In this document: positions 8,291 to 15,726 of the stretch, in pieces
Layout of the letters: each line of letters starts with the position of its first letter
How positions within the stretch are numbered: the first letter of the stretch is position 1
Program-made: the position numbers and the translations under genes
Source of the DNA: Paraburkholderia domus
Lineage (GTDB): Bacteria > Pseudomonadota > Gammaproteobacteria > Burkholderiales > Burkholderiaceae
DNA: 52,088 nucleotides
Assembly: GCF_905220705.1 (NCBI RefSeq)
Contig: NZ_CAJNAT010000043.1
Location: 1-52,088 of the forward strand
Reading direction: 5' to 3'
Notes under the pieces: generated by a model
Told to the model about the DNA's origin: nothing
The model's database searches: none
What the model saw: the letters and a program-made list of their open reading frames with translations, nothing else

Positions 8291-9085
8291 TCAACGCTCG
8301 ACTGCACGTATGAAGTCGGCGATGCGGCTGTCTCCAGTCGCGCCGAGAATCGAGTCAGGGGTGCCCGACTCCAGAATGACGCCATTCGCGACGAAATGAA
8401 TCGTGTCGGCCAGCTTCCGCGCGAACGCCATCTCATGCGTCACGATGGCAAGCGTCAAACCCGCATCGGCAAGGGTGCGAATCGTGTCGAGCACGCCAGC
8501 GACAAGCTCCGGATCGAGTGCCGAGGTCGGCTCGTCGAACAGGACGACTTTGGGCTTCATCGCCAGTGCGCGCGCAATTGCAACGCGCTGGCGCTGGCCG
8601 CCCGACAACTGGTCGGGGTAGTAGTCGAGACGATTGCCCAGACCGACCTGGTGCAGGATCGCCGAGGCCTCACTGATGACTTCGTCGCGTTGACGACGCT
8701 GCACGTGGATTGGCCCTTCGATAACGTTTTCGAGCACCGTGCGATGAGCGAAGAGATTGAATTGCTGAAACACCATTGGCATCTTGCGCCGTACGACGCG
8801 CAGCTGCGCTTCCGGTTTTGTGCGAAACGTGGCGCCATCCTGATGACAAAGCCGTTCGCCTTCGAAATGAATTTCACCGCCAGTCGGCATGTCCAGAAAA
8901 TTGATGCAACGGAGCAAGGTGGACTTGCCCCCGCCACTCGGACCGATGAAGAAACTGACCTCGCCGGGCCGGATACGCAGGTCGATGCCTCTGAGCACCT
9001 GTACCGCGCCGAACGTTTTTTCGAGTGCGCGCACGTCGAGAATGGGCGCGGGGAGATTCGCCTCCTCGTTTCGATCAGGCTTCAA
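8291..9085 (-). CDS. Polar amino acid ABC transporter ATPase
   Basis: This is a complete ABC ATPase of the GlnQ/HisP type with Walker A (GPSGGGKST), Q-loop (F-Q-Q-F-N-L-F), signature LSGGQ, Walker B (V-V-L-F-D-E-P-T-S-A-L-D-P) and switch histidine (T-H-E-M). The first clear residues of the domain are P-I-L-D-V-R-A-L-E-K-T-F. No ATG precedes them. A TTG ending at 9085 has CGGAG seven bases upstream and overlaps the permease gene by 11 bases, so I take it as the start; a start a few codons further on is possible. It should energise uptake together with the next two genes. Confidence 0.88.
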   Translation of the reverse strand: MKPDRNEEANLPAPILDVRALEKTFGAVQVLRGIDLRIRPGEVSFFIGPSGGGKSTLLRCINFLDMPTGGEIHFEGERLCHQDGATFRTKPEAQLRVVRRKMPMVFQQFNLFAHRTVLENVIEGPIHVQRRQRDEVISEASAILHQVGLGNRLDYYPDQLSGGQRQRVAIARALAMKPKVVLFDEPTSALDPELVAGVLDTIRTLADAGLTLAIVTHEMAFARKLADTIHFVANGVILESGTPDSILGATGDSRIADFIRAVER

Positions 9086-9812
9086 GATTGGGCTCCGTGC
9101 TAGCCGCGCCGGCCGTGCTCGCGGGGATCTGTGTCGACACGCGTTTTCCGCCACGATGTACCGGGGTGAACTGCTGCTCGATCCACCGCACGCCACGTGC
9201 TGCAGCAAAGCTCATCGCGAAGTAGATGATCGCCACCATCAGATAGACCTGCATGCTCATGAAGGTATCGGCGATCACAATCGTGCCGTGCCGCAGCAGT
9301 TCGTTGACCGCGATGAACGACACCAGCGACGAATCTTTCAGCAACGAAATGAAATAGCCGCCGATCGTAGGGAGCGCGACCTTCAGCGCTTGAGGAAGAA
9401 TCACCCGCCGGTAGATCATCGCGTGCGACATACCGATGGTCAGTCCTGCTTCACGCTGACCGTTGTCTACCGCCTGGATCGCCGCGCGGAATACCTCGGA
9501 AAGATACGCGCCGAGGTTCAGCGCGAGGCCGAGCACACCCGCCCAGAATCCCGGCAAGGTCAAACCGACCTGCGGCAACGTGAAGTAAATCACCAGTAGC
9601 TGGACCACCAGCGGTACGTCGCGCCAGATCTCGACATAGGCGCGCAGCAGCCAGTCGAGCCAGCGCCGTGACGACAGCCGGCCTAGCGCGACCGCCAGGC
9701 CGAGCGCAATCGCACACGTCATGCTGATGACAGACAGTTCGATCGTCACCCACGCGCCCTTCAATAAGAACGGAAAGTAGCGCGGAATCAGCGTAAAGAA
9801 GAACTCGCTCAT
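9075..9812 (-). CDS. Polar amino acid ABC transporter permease
   Basis: This inner-membrane protein of 245 residues has about five transmembrane helices and the HisM/GlnP-type E-A-G-L-T-I-G-M-S loop (the EAA motif), by which the permease contacts the ATPase. The ATG at 9812 follows the binding-protein stop after 11 bases. Only one permease gene is present, so it probably forms a homodimer. A proline/alanine-rich tail of about 30 residues follows the last helix. Confidence 0.88.
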   Translation of the reverse strand: MSEFFFTLIPRYFPFLLKGAWVTIELSVISMTCAIALGLAVALGRLSSRRWLDWLLRAYVEIWRDVPLVVQLLVIYFTLPQVGLTLPGFWAGVLGLALNLGAYLSEVFRAAIQAVDNGQREAGLTIGMSHAMIYRRVILPQALKVALPTIGGYFISLLKDSSLVSFIAVNELLRHGTIVIADTFMSMQVYLMVAIIYFAMSFAAARGVRWIEQQFTPVHRGGKRVSTQIPASTAGAASTEPNLEA

Positions 9813-9823
9813 GATCGGTGCGG

Positions 9824-10675
9824 TTACTTCGTCAGCACCGCTTGTTCCGGCGACCATGCACCGTACTTCGTCAGGATCTTCTGGCGCGTGCCGTCCTGAT
9901 CCATAGATTGGAGCGCACCATTGATCGCCGTGAGAAGGTCACTGCATTCTGCGCGAACCGCTGCTGCACTCGTGCCGAATTTATAGCTGGCCTTGTTTTC
10001 GGCGTCGGCCCATTCAGGCTTCGGATGGTAGTAGATCGGCTGACCGACAACGCGCAGATTTTTCATCTTCTCGCGTTGGCCGAGCAAAGTGCCCTGATCG
10101 AGCAGTACCGCGTCGACTTGGCCGTTCTGCAGCGCGAGGAATGGTTCGCCAAACGAATTGAAGTCCATGACTTCACCGATCTGGCCTTCGGTCGCAAGCC
10201 TGTGCGCGTTCACCGAATCGTTGGTGCCGAGCGTTGTGGCAACCTTCCGGTTCTTCAGGTCTGCGAATGACTGGATCGGTGAATCGGTTTTGACAATTAT
10301 TTCATCGTACAGCAGGAAATAGGGCCGCGAGAAACGTACGTTGGCGCTCTGGATGCGCTCCTGCGTGGCCGACATCGAGGAGAAGATGATGTCCCAGCGC
10401 TTCGATTTCAGACCGGGAATGAGCGTACTCCATTCGGTGACGACGAAGTCTGTCTTCGGCACGCCGATGCGCTTGCCCAATTCCTTCAGCATATCGGCCT
10501 CGAAGCCGCCGTAGCTGCCGTCTTCGTTTTGCCAGACGAAAGGACGGGTACCCATCAGGCCGTTGCCCGCTGTCAGGACGCCGCTCGCCTTCACGTCGTC
10601 CAGACAACCGGCGGCGACTGGAAATGCGGAGCTGGACAGGACGGCGGCGACATATAACGCGATCAGACGATTCAT
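9824..10675 (-). CDS. Periplasmic polar amino acid-binding protein
   Basis: The 283-residue precursor begins with a signal peptide (M-N-R-L-I-A-L-Y, a hydrophobic stretch, then P-V-A-A-G) and continues as a family 3 solute-binding protein. Family features are G-G-F-E-A-D-M-L-K near residue 55, a ligand-contacting S-M-S-A-T-Q-E-R segment and D-A-V-L-L-D. It captures an amino-acid-like ligand in the periplasm for the permease and ATPase encoded behind it. I use the ATG ending at 10675; the frame further upstream has no signal-like start. It is the first gene of the operon and follows the promoter/operator at 10759-10799. Confidence 0.9.
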   Translation of the reverse strand: MNRLIALYVAAVLSSSAFPVAAGCLDDVKASGVLTAGNGLMGTRPFVWQNEDGSYGGFEADMLKELGKRIGVPKTDFVVTEWSTLIPGLKSKRWDIIFSSMSATQERIQSANVRFSRPYFLLYDEIIVKTDSPIQSFADLKNRKVATTLGTNDSVNAHRLATEGQIGEVMDFNSFGEPFLALQNGQVDAVLLDQGTLLGQREKMKNLRVVGQPIYYHPKPEWADAENKASYKFGTSAAAVRAECSDLLTAINGALQSMDQDGTRQKILTKYGAWSPEQAVLTK

Positions 10676-10758
10676 GGCGAACACTCCGGGCAGAAGGGGA
10701 ACGACTGGTGGAAACGTTGCGCGCGTCTGCGATACCTCGGTGGGACCCACTCGCATAG

Positions 10759-10799
10759 CGGTCTAGACCGGACTATACTGCAACAAAAAAAATAGCCAA
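10759..10799 (-). promoter_or_regulatory. Operon promoter with GGTCTAGACC operator
   Basis: Read on the minus strand, TTGGCT (10799-10794) and TATAGT (10777-10772) form a sigma-70-like promoter with a 16-base spacer. Immediately downstream lies the perfect 12-base palindrome CGGTCTAGACCG (10770-10759), where transcription would begin. GGTCTAGACC is the core of operators known for HutC-subfamily GntR repressors, and the operon encodes such a protein. Repression by blocking polymerase is the simplest reading. Confidence 0.7.
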
Positions 10800-11199
10800 G
10801 TTTTTTTTCGATGCAGACAAGCTCAAAAGCTACGCGGCGGCGAACTGGGATCTCGGTGTGACGTATCAGTTGTTTTGTCCTGGGAATACTTGCGTCCCGG
10901 GGGCGACATTTTCGTGAATTGGGAGAGGTGCAAGAGCGACAACATCAGCGTCCGCTTGCATAGCATCGTCACGGCGATCGAAATTGGCATGACCCGAGTG
11001 ACCAAGGGGCGAGGCGAGGGCCCGTGGTCCACACTCGAATGGCTGTTGGCAATACTGTTGCCAATGATTTGCGGTGTGCTGATAGTGGTTGCGAAGCGGC
11101 TGAGTTCCTTTTTGAGCGCGGTGCGACAAACCCGCGGTCAAATGTTTCTTCAAGCGCCTGCTGCGCTCGAGCCCTGTACCGCGCAGGATCGTCACGGCG
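10800..11199. other. Gene-free stretch with possible relic frames
   Basis: No convincing gene is present. From about 10808 on the plus strand a short frame (F-D-A-D-K-L-K-S-Y-A-A-A-N-W-D-L-G-V-T-Y) looks protein-like but ends within about 110 bases and has no start. The rest reads as scrambled sequence next to the transposase remnant at 11200-11300. Confidence 0.4.
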
Positions 11200-11300
11200 G
11201 GGCGCAGTGATGTCCTTGGGCGTGAGAGCGGAGAGGTCGAACTGCCCTTTGCGAAGTCGATGTATCAAGCCGATGCCTGAAATCGTCGTCGCGGTACTCC
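11200..11300 (-). mobile_element. Remnant of an IS6-like transposase C-terminal region
   Basis: The minus strand reads A-T-T-I-S-G-I-G-L-I-H-R-L-R-K-G-Q-F-D-L, then A-L-T-P-K-D-I-T-A-P. This resembles the conserved G-I-E-x-x-H-x-I-R-K-G-Q-F stretch of IS6-family transposases. It has no start and loses similarity afterwards. It abuts the Rieske gene stop codon exactly. Together with the scar at 5257 it brackets the amino-acid operon. Confidence 0.5.
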
Positions 11301-11627
11301 CTAAATTTTCGGAAGCTGAAAATCGACTTCAGCAACGACTCCGCTATCAGCCGCTCGTACTGGGAAAGTCGTCAGACATAAGCTACCGGCTCCATGCATG
11401 CAACCTGTCGTCAGATCGAAACGTAAGCCGTGTGCCGGGCACTGCAATAGGTAGCCGTCAAGTTGACCGGATGCCAGCGACGCGCCGTTGTGAGGGCACG
11501 AATTATCGATGGCGTAAACGGTACCTTCGATATTGAAGATGACAATGCTGCGACCATTGACGAAGACAATTTTGCGCTTCCCGGGAGGCAGTTCATCGAC
11601 AGGGTCAATCGGAATAGGGTGTGACAT
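11301..11627 (-). CDS. Rieske [2Fe-2S] ferredoxin
   Basis: This 108-residue protein consists of a single Rieske domain. The cluster ligands are Cys44-x-His46 and Cys63-x-x-His66. It resembles the small electron-carrying ferredoxins of multicomponent dioxygenases and the NirD-like group. No oxygenase or reductase partner is adjacent. The ATG ending at 11627 has GGGA upstream; an alternative TTG at 11642 would overlap the stop of the preceding gene. Transposase debris starts directly after the stop, so a partner gene downstream may have been lost. Confidence 0.82.
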   Translation of the reverse strand: MSHPIPIDPVDELPPGKRKIVFVNGRSIVIFNIEGTVYAIDNSCPHNGASLASGQLDGYLLQCPAHGLRFDLTTGCMHGAGSLCLTTFPVRAADSGVVAEVDFQLPKI

Positions 11628-11638
11628 TTCGTTCCCGT

Positions 11639-12406
11639 TCAATCCCCAATCGATTCGAGCATGACTTCCACAATAACGTCGGCGGGATAGGCGCCCGAAA
11701 GGTTGTGTACTCCGTTGAACACCATGAATGGGACACCACTCACGGAGTGGGCGTCAATCGGTAGCGGGTTCGCATCTGGCCCGACATAACGGCCTGTGCT
11801 GAAAACGTACTCGCTCAAGCCGTCGTGACTCAGTCCACACTCGAGTCCAAGCCGCTCCAGCACGCCTCGGTCGCCGATGTTCTCGCAATCGACGAAAAAG
11901 GCCGTCAGAAGCCGTTCTACCAATGCTGCCTGCTTCGCTTCAGTCTCATGCGCGTACGCATACGCCAATAGTCGATGTGCTGCCGCCGTGTTCGGAAGCA
12001 ACGGAATATGATCAAAGGAGAAAGTTATGCCGGCTGGGCGCCCCGCTTGTTGCAACTGCGCCCGTCGCGCCGCGACCGCCTCGGAACCGCCAAGACGCGC
12101 AAGGTAGAAAGCCTGGTAGGGTTCGCCCACGAGGGGTGTGTTGGGCAATAGCTGAACCGAGCGCCACACCACTCTCGGCTCGATCTCCGGCCTCAGTTCG
12201 GTTAAACGTTTTATGGCGGTACGTAGATGCCGCGTGCCAATCAGGCACCACGGGCAGATGAAATCCAGGAAAACTTCGATCTCCAGAAAAGGTTTGTTGC
12301 TATCGGCTACATGCTCCCTCACTGTCTGTCCGGGTTCAGCGACATTGACGGCGCACACCATCCGCTCTTGCTCACAAACCATGGAGTGAATGTTTCGACT
12401 GGTCAC
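11639..12406 (-). CDS. DsbA-family oxidoreductase, FrnE-like
   Basis: The protein of 255 residues has a thioredoxin fold with an inserted helical domain. The active-site pair is Cys51-Pro-Trp-Cys54 in D-F-I-C-P-W-C-L-I-G, and the cis-Pro loop is S-G-V-P-F-M-V-F. FrnE-like proteins are cytoplasmic thiol oxidoreductases or polyketide isomerase relatives, and no signal peptide is present here. The GTG at 12406 is well supported by GAGGAG six bases upstream. It is cotranscribed with the Rieske gene. The first 40 residues precede the conserved domain and contain two extra cysteines. Confidence 0.8.
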   Translation of the reverse strand: MTSRNIHSMVCEQERMVCAVNVAEPGQTVREHVADSNKPFLEIEVFLDFICPWCLIGTRHLRTAIKRLTELRPEIEPRVVWRSVQLLPNTPLVGEPYQAFYLARLGGSEAVAARRAQLQQAGRPAGITFSFDHIPLLPNTAAAHRLLAYAYAHETEAKQAALVERLLTAFFVDCENIGDRGVLERLGLECGLSHDGLSEYVFSTGRYVGPDANPLPIDAHSVSGVPFMVFNGVHNLSGAYPADVIVEVMLESIGD

Positions 12407-12531
12407 GTCTGCTCCTCAACTGTGTTCTTCAACAAATTCCAAAGCGCGTGGCCGGCAGCGGGTCATTAACGACCTGACCCGACATGCCGAATCACTGGGC
12501 TACGTTCCGCAGCCCAAACAGCCTGACATAC

Positions 12532-13512
12532 TCAAATCACGAAAATGGAGGAGCCCGTAGTTTTTCGAGCCTCCAAGTCCTGATGTGCCTGCACCGCGTC
12601 CTCCAACGCATACCGCTGATTGATCCCGATGCGGATGCGGCCTGCTGCCACATGGCCGAATAGCTCATCGACCAGTTCTGCCTTCTCGGCCGGATCGGCG
12701 ATGTAGTCGGCGAGACCCGGGCGGGTCACGTACAGGGAGCCCTTGCGGGCCAGAATTGCCGGATCGAACGGCGGGATTTTGCCGGAAGCGGTGCCGACGC
12801 AGACCAGCAGGCCGCGGCGTTTGAGGGAGTCTAGCGAGGACATGAAGGTGGTCTTGCCCACGCTGTCGAAGACCACGGATACGCCCACTCCGTTGGTGAG
12901 TTCCCGCACGCGCTTGGCTACATCCTCATGACTGTAGTTAATCGTGTGATCACAGCCGTGGGCGCGCGCCACCTCGGCCTTGGCGTCAGTCGAAACCGTG
13001 CCAATCACCGTCAGGCCGAGCAATTTGGCCCACTGCGAAACGATCAGGCCAACACCGCCTGCTGCGGCGTGCAGCAGCACGGCGTCGCCCGCTTTGAAAG
13101 GGTAGATTCGGCGCACCAGGTAGGCGGCGGACAAGCCCCGCATGGTCATGGCCGCTGCAGCTTCGCAACTGATGGCCTCCGGCAGCTTGATCAGCGGCGC
13201 GGCAGAAATCAGCCGCTCCGTGCTGTAGGCGCCAAGGGTGTTGATGAAGCCCGTGTAGGTCACGCGGTCGCCGACCGCCAGATGGGTCACCCCGGCACCG
13301 ATGGCCTCGACCACGCCGGATGCCTCGTTGCCGAGGCCGCTGGGCAGCGGAACCTCATAGATACCTCCGCGGAAGTAGGTGTCGGCAAAGTTAAGACCCA
13401 CTGCCACGTGGCGGACGCGCACCTCTCCCGGTCCCGGCTCTCCGACTTCAGCGTCCTCAAAACGAAGGACCTCGGGGCCGCCGGTTTCGTAGAATTTAAC
13501 GACTTTTGCCAT
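12532..13512 (-). CDS. NADPH:quinone oxidoreductase (zinc-free MDR family)
   Basis: This 326-residue medium-chain dehydrogenase/reductase is of the quinone reductase (QorA) type. It has a GroES-like N-terminus (G-P-E-V-L-R-F-E-D), N-F-A-D-T-Y-F-R-G-G-I-Y, and a Rossmann domain with H-A-A-A-G-G-V-G. No zinc-binding cysteines are evident. It reduces quinones or enones with NADPH in the cytoplasm. The ATG ending at 13512 follows AGGAG; a longer frame to 13734 overlaps intergenic sequence. It lies downstream of the BKACE gene on the same strand and may reduce an unsaturated intermediate of that pathway. Confidence 0.87.
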   Translation of the reverse strand: MAKVVKFYETGGPEVLRFEDAEVGEPGPGEVRVRHVAVGLNFADTYFRGGIYEVPLPSGLGNEASGVVEAIGAGVTHLAVGDRVTYTGFINTLGAYSTERLISAAPLIKLPEAISCEAAAAMTMRGLSAAYLVRRIYPFKAGDAVLLHAAAGGVGLIVSQWAKLLGLTVIGTVSTDAKAEVARAHGCDHTINYSHEDVAKRVRELTNGVGVSVVFDSVGKTTFMSSLDSLKRRGLLVCVGTASGKIPPFDPAILARKGSLYVTRPGLADYIADPAEKAELVDELFGHVAAGRIRIGINQRYALEDAVQAHQDLEARKTTGSSIFVI

Positions 13513-13593
13513 GTTGTCTCCTGTGTCGATCGGAGTTAGCGCTTTAGCGCTTACTGCGATCCCATGCAAGCTGGTTGCTGTTATGTATCGACT

Positions 13594-13612
13594 GCCGCAG
13601 TTCGCCTGCGGC
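13594..13612 (-). terminator. Hairpin between the BKACE and quinone reductase genes
   Basis: GCCGCAG and CTGCGGC form a seven-pair stem with a five-base loop, 16 bases beyond the BKACE stop codon. No T-tract follows on the minus strand, so it may be an mRNA-stabilising or attenuating hairpin rather than a full terminator. Nearby, AGCGCT is repeated three times between about 13538 and 13618. Confidence 0.35.
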
Positions 13613-13627
13613 TCGCTAGCGCTTACT

Positions 13628-14692
13628 TCACCCTTGGGTCGGCTTGCGCAGGAATCCCTGGTTGCCACCGTTACGATTGGGCGCGAAGCCATTGGCCTGA
13701 AGCGTCTCGTCCGCCGTTTCGTAGAAGACCCCAATTTTCATGATCTCGCGTGCCTGTTGCGCTGTCGCGATGGGACGGCCAAATTCGCCGGAGATACGCA
13801 CCAGTTGCTTAATTTGCTCGACGGAGCTCATCTTGCCCGTGCGGGTCTGGTTCCAGAGCACATCCTCGATGCCGCACCGTACGTGCAGGCCCAAGGCAAT
13901 GCCGATCATATTCACGGGCAGCACATTCAGCACCGAACTCTCCACCGTGATCACCGCGCCGTCGGGCGCAGCACGCAGGAAATTCGCCAGGTTGTAGATG
14001 TTCGCCTGATCCATGCCGCCGCTGATAGCCACCCAGTTCATCACCAGTGGCCCCTTGTAGACGCCGCGGCGAATCATCCGCTCAATCGTTTCAAAGCTGT
14101 TGATGTTGTAGCACTGAAACTCACTTTGGATTCCGGCAGCCGTCAGGCGTCGGATGTGCTCTTCGGCCCAGCTGGGATTCGAGGGGACAATCATGTCCTT
14201 GTAGGTTGCATAGAGGTGCGGGAACCCGCGCGAAACGCCCTTGAAGTCATCTATGCCGGCATGCTCTGTCACGTTCATCTGCGTCGTGTTGACGGTGACA
14301 GTCACCTGGTCGGGCTTCGGATCGAGTTCGGCCAGCATATGCCGCGTGTCATCGCTAAGCCATTTGGCCGCAGAACCATCGTCCTCGGGCGCAAAGCTGA
14401 TGGAGCCGCCCACCTGGATGACCATTTCCGGCACGCGGGCGCGCACCCCGGCGATCAGCTCGTTGAACATGGACAGGCGCTTGCTGCCCTTGCCATCGGC
14501 TTCGCGTACATGCAGATGCAGCACGGTGGCACCGGCTTCGTAGCAATCCACCGCCTTCTGGATCTGCTCCTCCATGGTGACAGGAATGTCTTCCGGGAAG
14601 TCCGAGGGAATCCAGCCCGGCGCATAGGGAGCGGCTGTGATGATCAGAGGCTGCTGGTTCTCGGGATAGAGGTGGCCGTCGAGAAAGTTCAT
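13628..14692 (-). CDS. Beta-keto acid cleavage enzyme (BKACE, DUF849), copy 1
   Basis: The 354-residue TIM-barrel protein belongs to the family of 3-keto-5-aminohexanoate cleavage enzyme. Members join a beta-keto acid with acetyl-CoA to give acetoacetate and a new acyl-CoA. The zinc ligands are visible as His59 and His61 (V-L-H-L-H-V-R-E), and the conserved C-terminal Glu lies in H-V-R-C-G-I-E-D-V-L-W. The Q-V-G-G-S-I-S-F stretch is also typical. The first ATG, ending at 14692, gives the full family length. A close paralogue lies at 33000-34058. The substrate is unknown. The adjacent quinone reductase gene and the TGTCGACA sites upstream place it in a catabolic regulon. Confidence 0.88.
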   Translation of the reverse strand: MNFLDGHLYPENQQPLIITAAPYAPGWIPSDFPEDIPVTMEEQIQKAVDCYEAGATVLHLHVREADGKGSKRLSMFNELIAGVRARVPEMVIQVGGSISFAPEDDGSAAKWLSDDTRHMLAELDPKPDQVTVTVNTTQMNVTEHAGIDDFKGVSRGFPHLYATYKDMIVPSNPSWAEEHIRRLTAAGIQSEFQCYNINSFETIERMIRRGVYKGPLVMNWVAISGGMDQANIYNLANFLRAAPDGAVITVESSVLNVLPVNMIGIALGLHVRCGIEDVLWNQTRTGKMSSVEQIKQLVRISGEFGRPIATAQQAREIMKIGVFYETADETLQANGFAPNRNGGNQGFLRKPTQG

Positions 14693-15377
14693 GGTGATGG
14701 ATCTCCAAATTGAAATGTGAATAGTGAGAATGTCGAACCAGATGAGAAAGCTTTAGAAACCCATTTTCAGCACCATCGAGTGTCTGATGCGACCAGTGAA
14801 TCATCTGGCCGGCCGCCACTTCCTGCTTTACATTGCATGCCTTGCACTTGACTTTTCATGACAGCAGTCCGCTGACGCAAGAGCGCCGGATCATCGACTG
14901 CCCCATCCACGATCCCGACAGCGGCGGCAGGACAAAACGGGATCAAGTGCGCATCATGCTGACCAATCTGGTTCATTGGCAGCACCTGCCTTTCATCGGG
15001 CTCCCGATGAACCCTTGGCATGCCACGCGTGAGTCTGTCGTAAGCAATGTGCTGCACGATGAATCGTTCGTTCTTCAACGTGCCTCTCAACGGCTTCGAC
15101 GATGAGACGGATGCTTCGGCGTGATGTCATGGTGGGACGGCATCACAATGCCGACCATGCACGCGTAGCAAAGCGCTTCATGAGTCATTGGAGTGAGATT
15201 CCCCCTCGGGACAAACCCTAGAGCAATCCGCGCCGCAATCCGTCGAGCGGCATGAGTTTTGTTCACCAATACGTTCGAAAATGGCTGCGTCGACAGCATT
15301 GGAATCCCTCCGTTCATTGACTTCGCATCGGCCGCGGCAGTGCAGGGCCACTGTGGTTCGCAGTGTATTCCCATAAT

Positions 15378-15397
15378 TTAATAATGTCGACAAAAAT
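15378..15397. promoter_or_regulatory. TGTCGACA operator, site A
   Basis: TTTAATAATGTCGACAAAAA carries the palindrome TGTCGACA (15385-15392) with AT-rich flanks. It is one of five near-identical sites in region 12-22 kb and lies in the divergent region between BKACE copy 1 and the porin gene. It is a likely target of the FCD-GntR regulator at 19779. Confidence 0.6.
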
Positions 15398-15529
15398 AGA
15401 GGTGCGGAATTGGTCGCTGGATGTGGCAGGCGACTATTGACTCCGCCGTCGCGAATCTGGGCTTCCGAACGTGGGTGCTTGTTATGAAGACGTAAACCGT
15501 TCTGCCTGCCAGGTCGACTCAGTATAAGT

Positions 15530-15549
15530 ATTAATGTCGACATCAAAAA
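15530..15549. promoter_or_regulatory. TGTCGACA operator, site B
   Basis: ATTAATGTCGACATCAAAAA contains TGTCGACA at 15535-15542, exactly 150 bases from site A and 192 bases before the porin start codon. The flanks match sites A, C and E. Confidence 0.6.
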
Positions 15550-15726
15550 TTTTGGAGGATGATCGGTATTGTCAGTGTTCAGTCGGCAAACGGGCCGTTG
15601 CGGGAAAGCCCTGGAATCGTCGGGCGATTGCGCCGGCAGCGGGAATCGACGACCCCGCGCGATTCGGTAACAGGCAAGCATCCGGTCGGGCTCGCCCGGT
15701 CATCATAAAAGGCAGAGGAGACGTCA

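Larger units (their letters stand above)
14693..15726. other. Long divergent region between BKACE copy 1 and the porin
   Basis: The stretch of about 1 kb holds two TGTCGACA operator sites (15385, 15535). A plus-strand frame at 14833-15105 (90 codons, reads R-I-I-D-C-P-I-H-D-P-D, later N-P-W-H-A-T-R-E) has protein-like composition but no recognised family and no ribosome site. It may be a relic. The last 180 bases should contain the porin promoter and leader. Confidence 0.4.

Noticed and set aside
6931..8399. Long plus-strand frames opposite the aminotransferase and dioxygenase genes
   Set aside because: Antisense to two genes with complete catalytic motifs; composition rich in Arg and Ala as expected for shadow frames.
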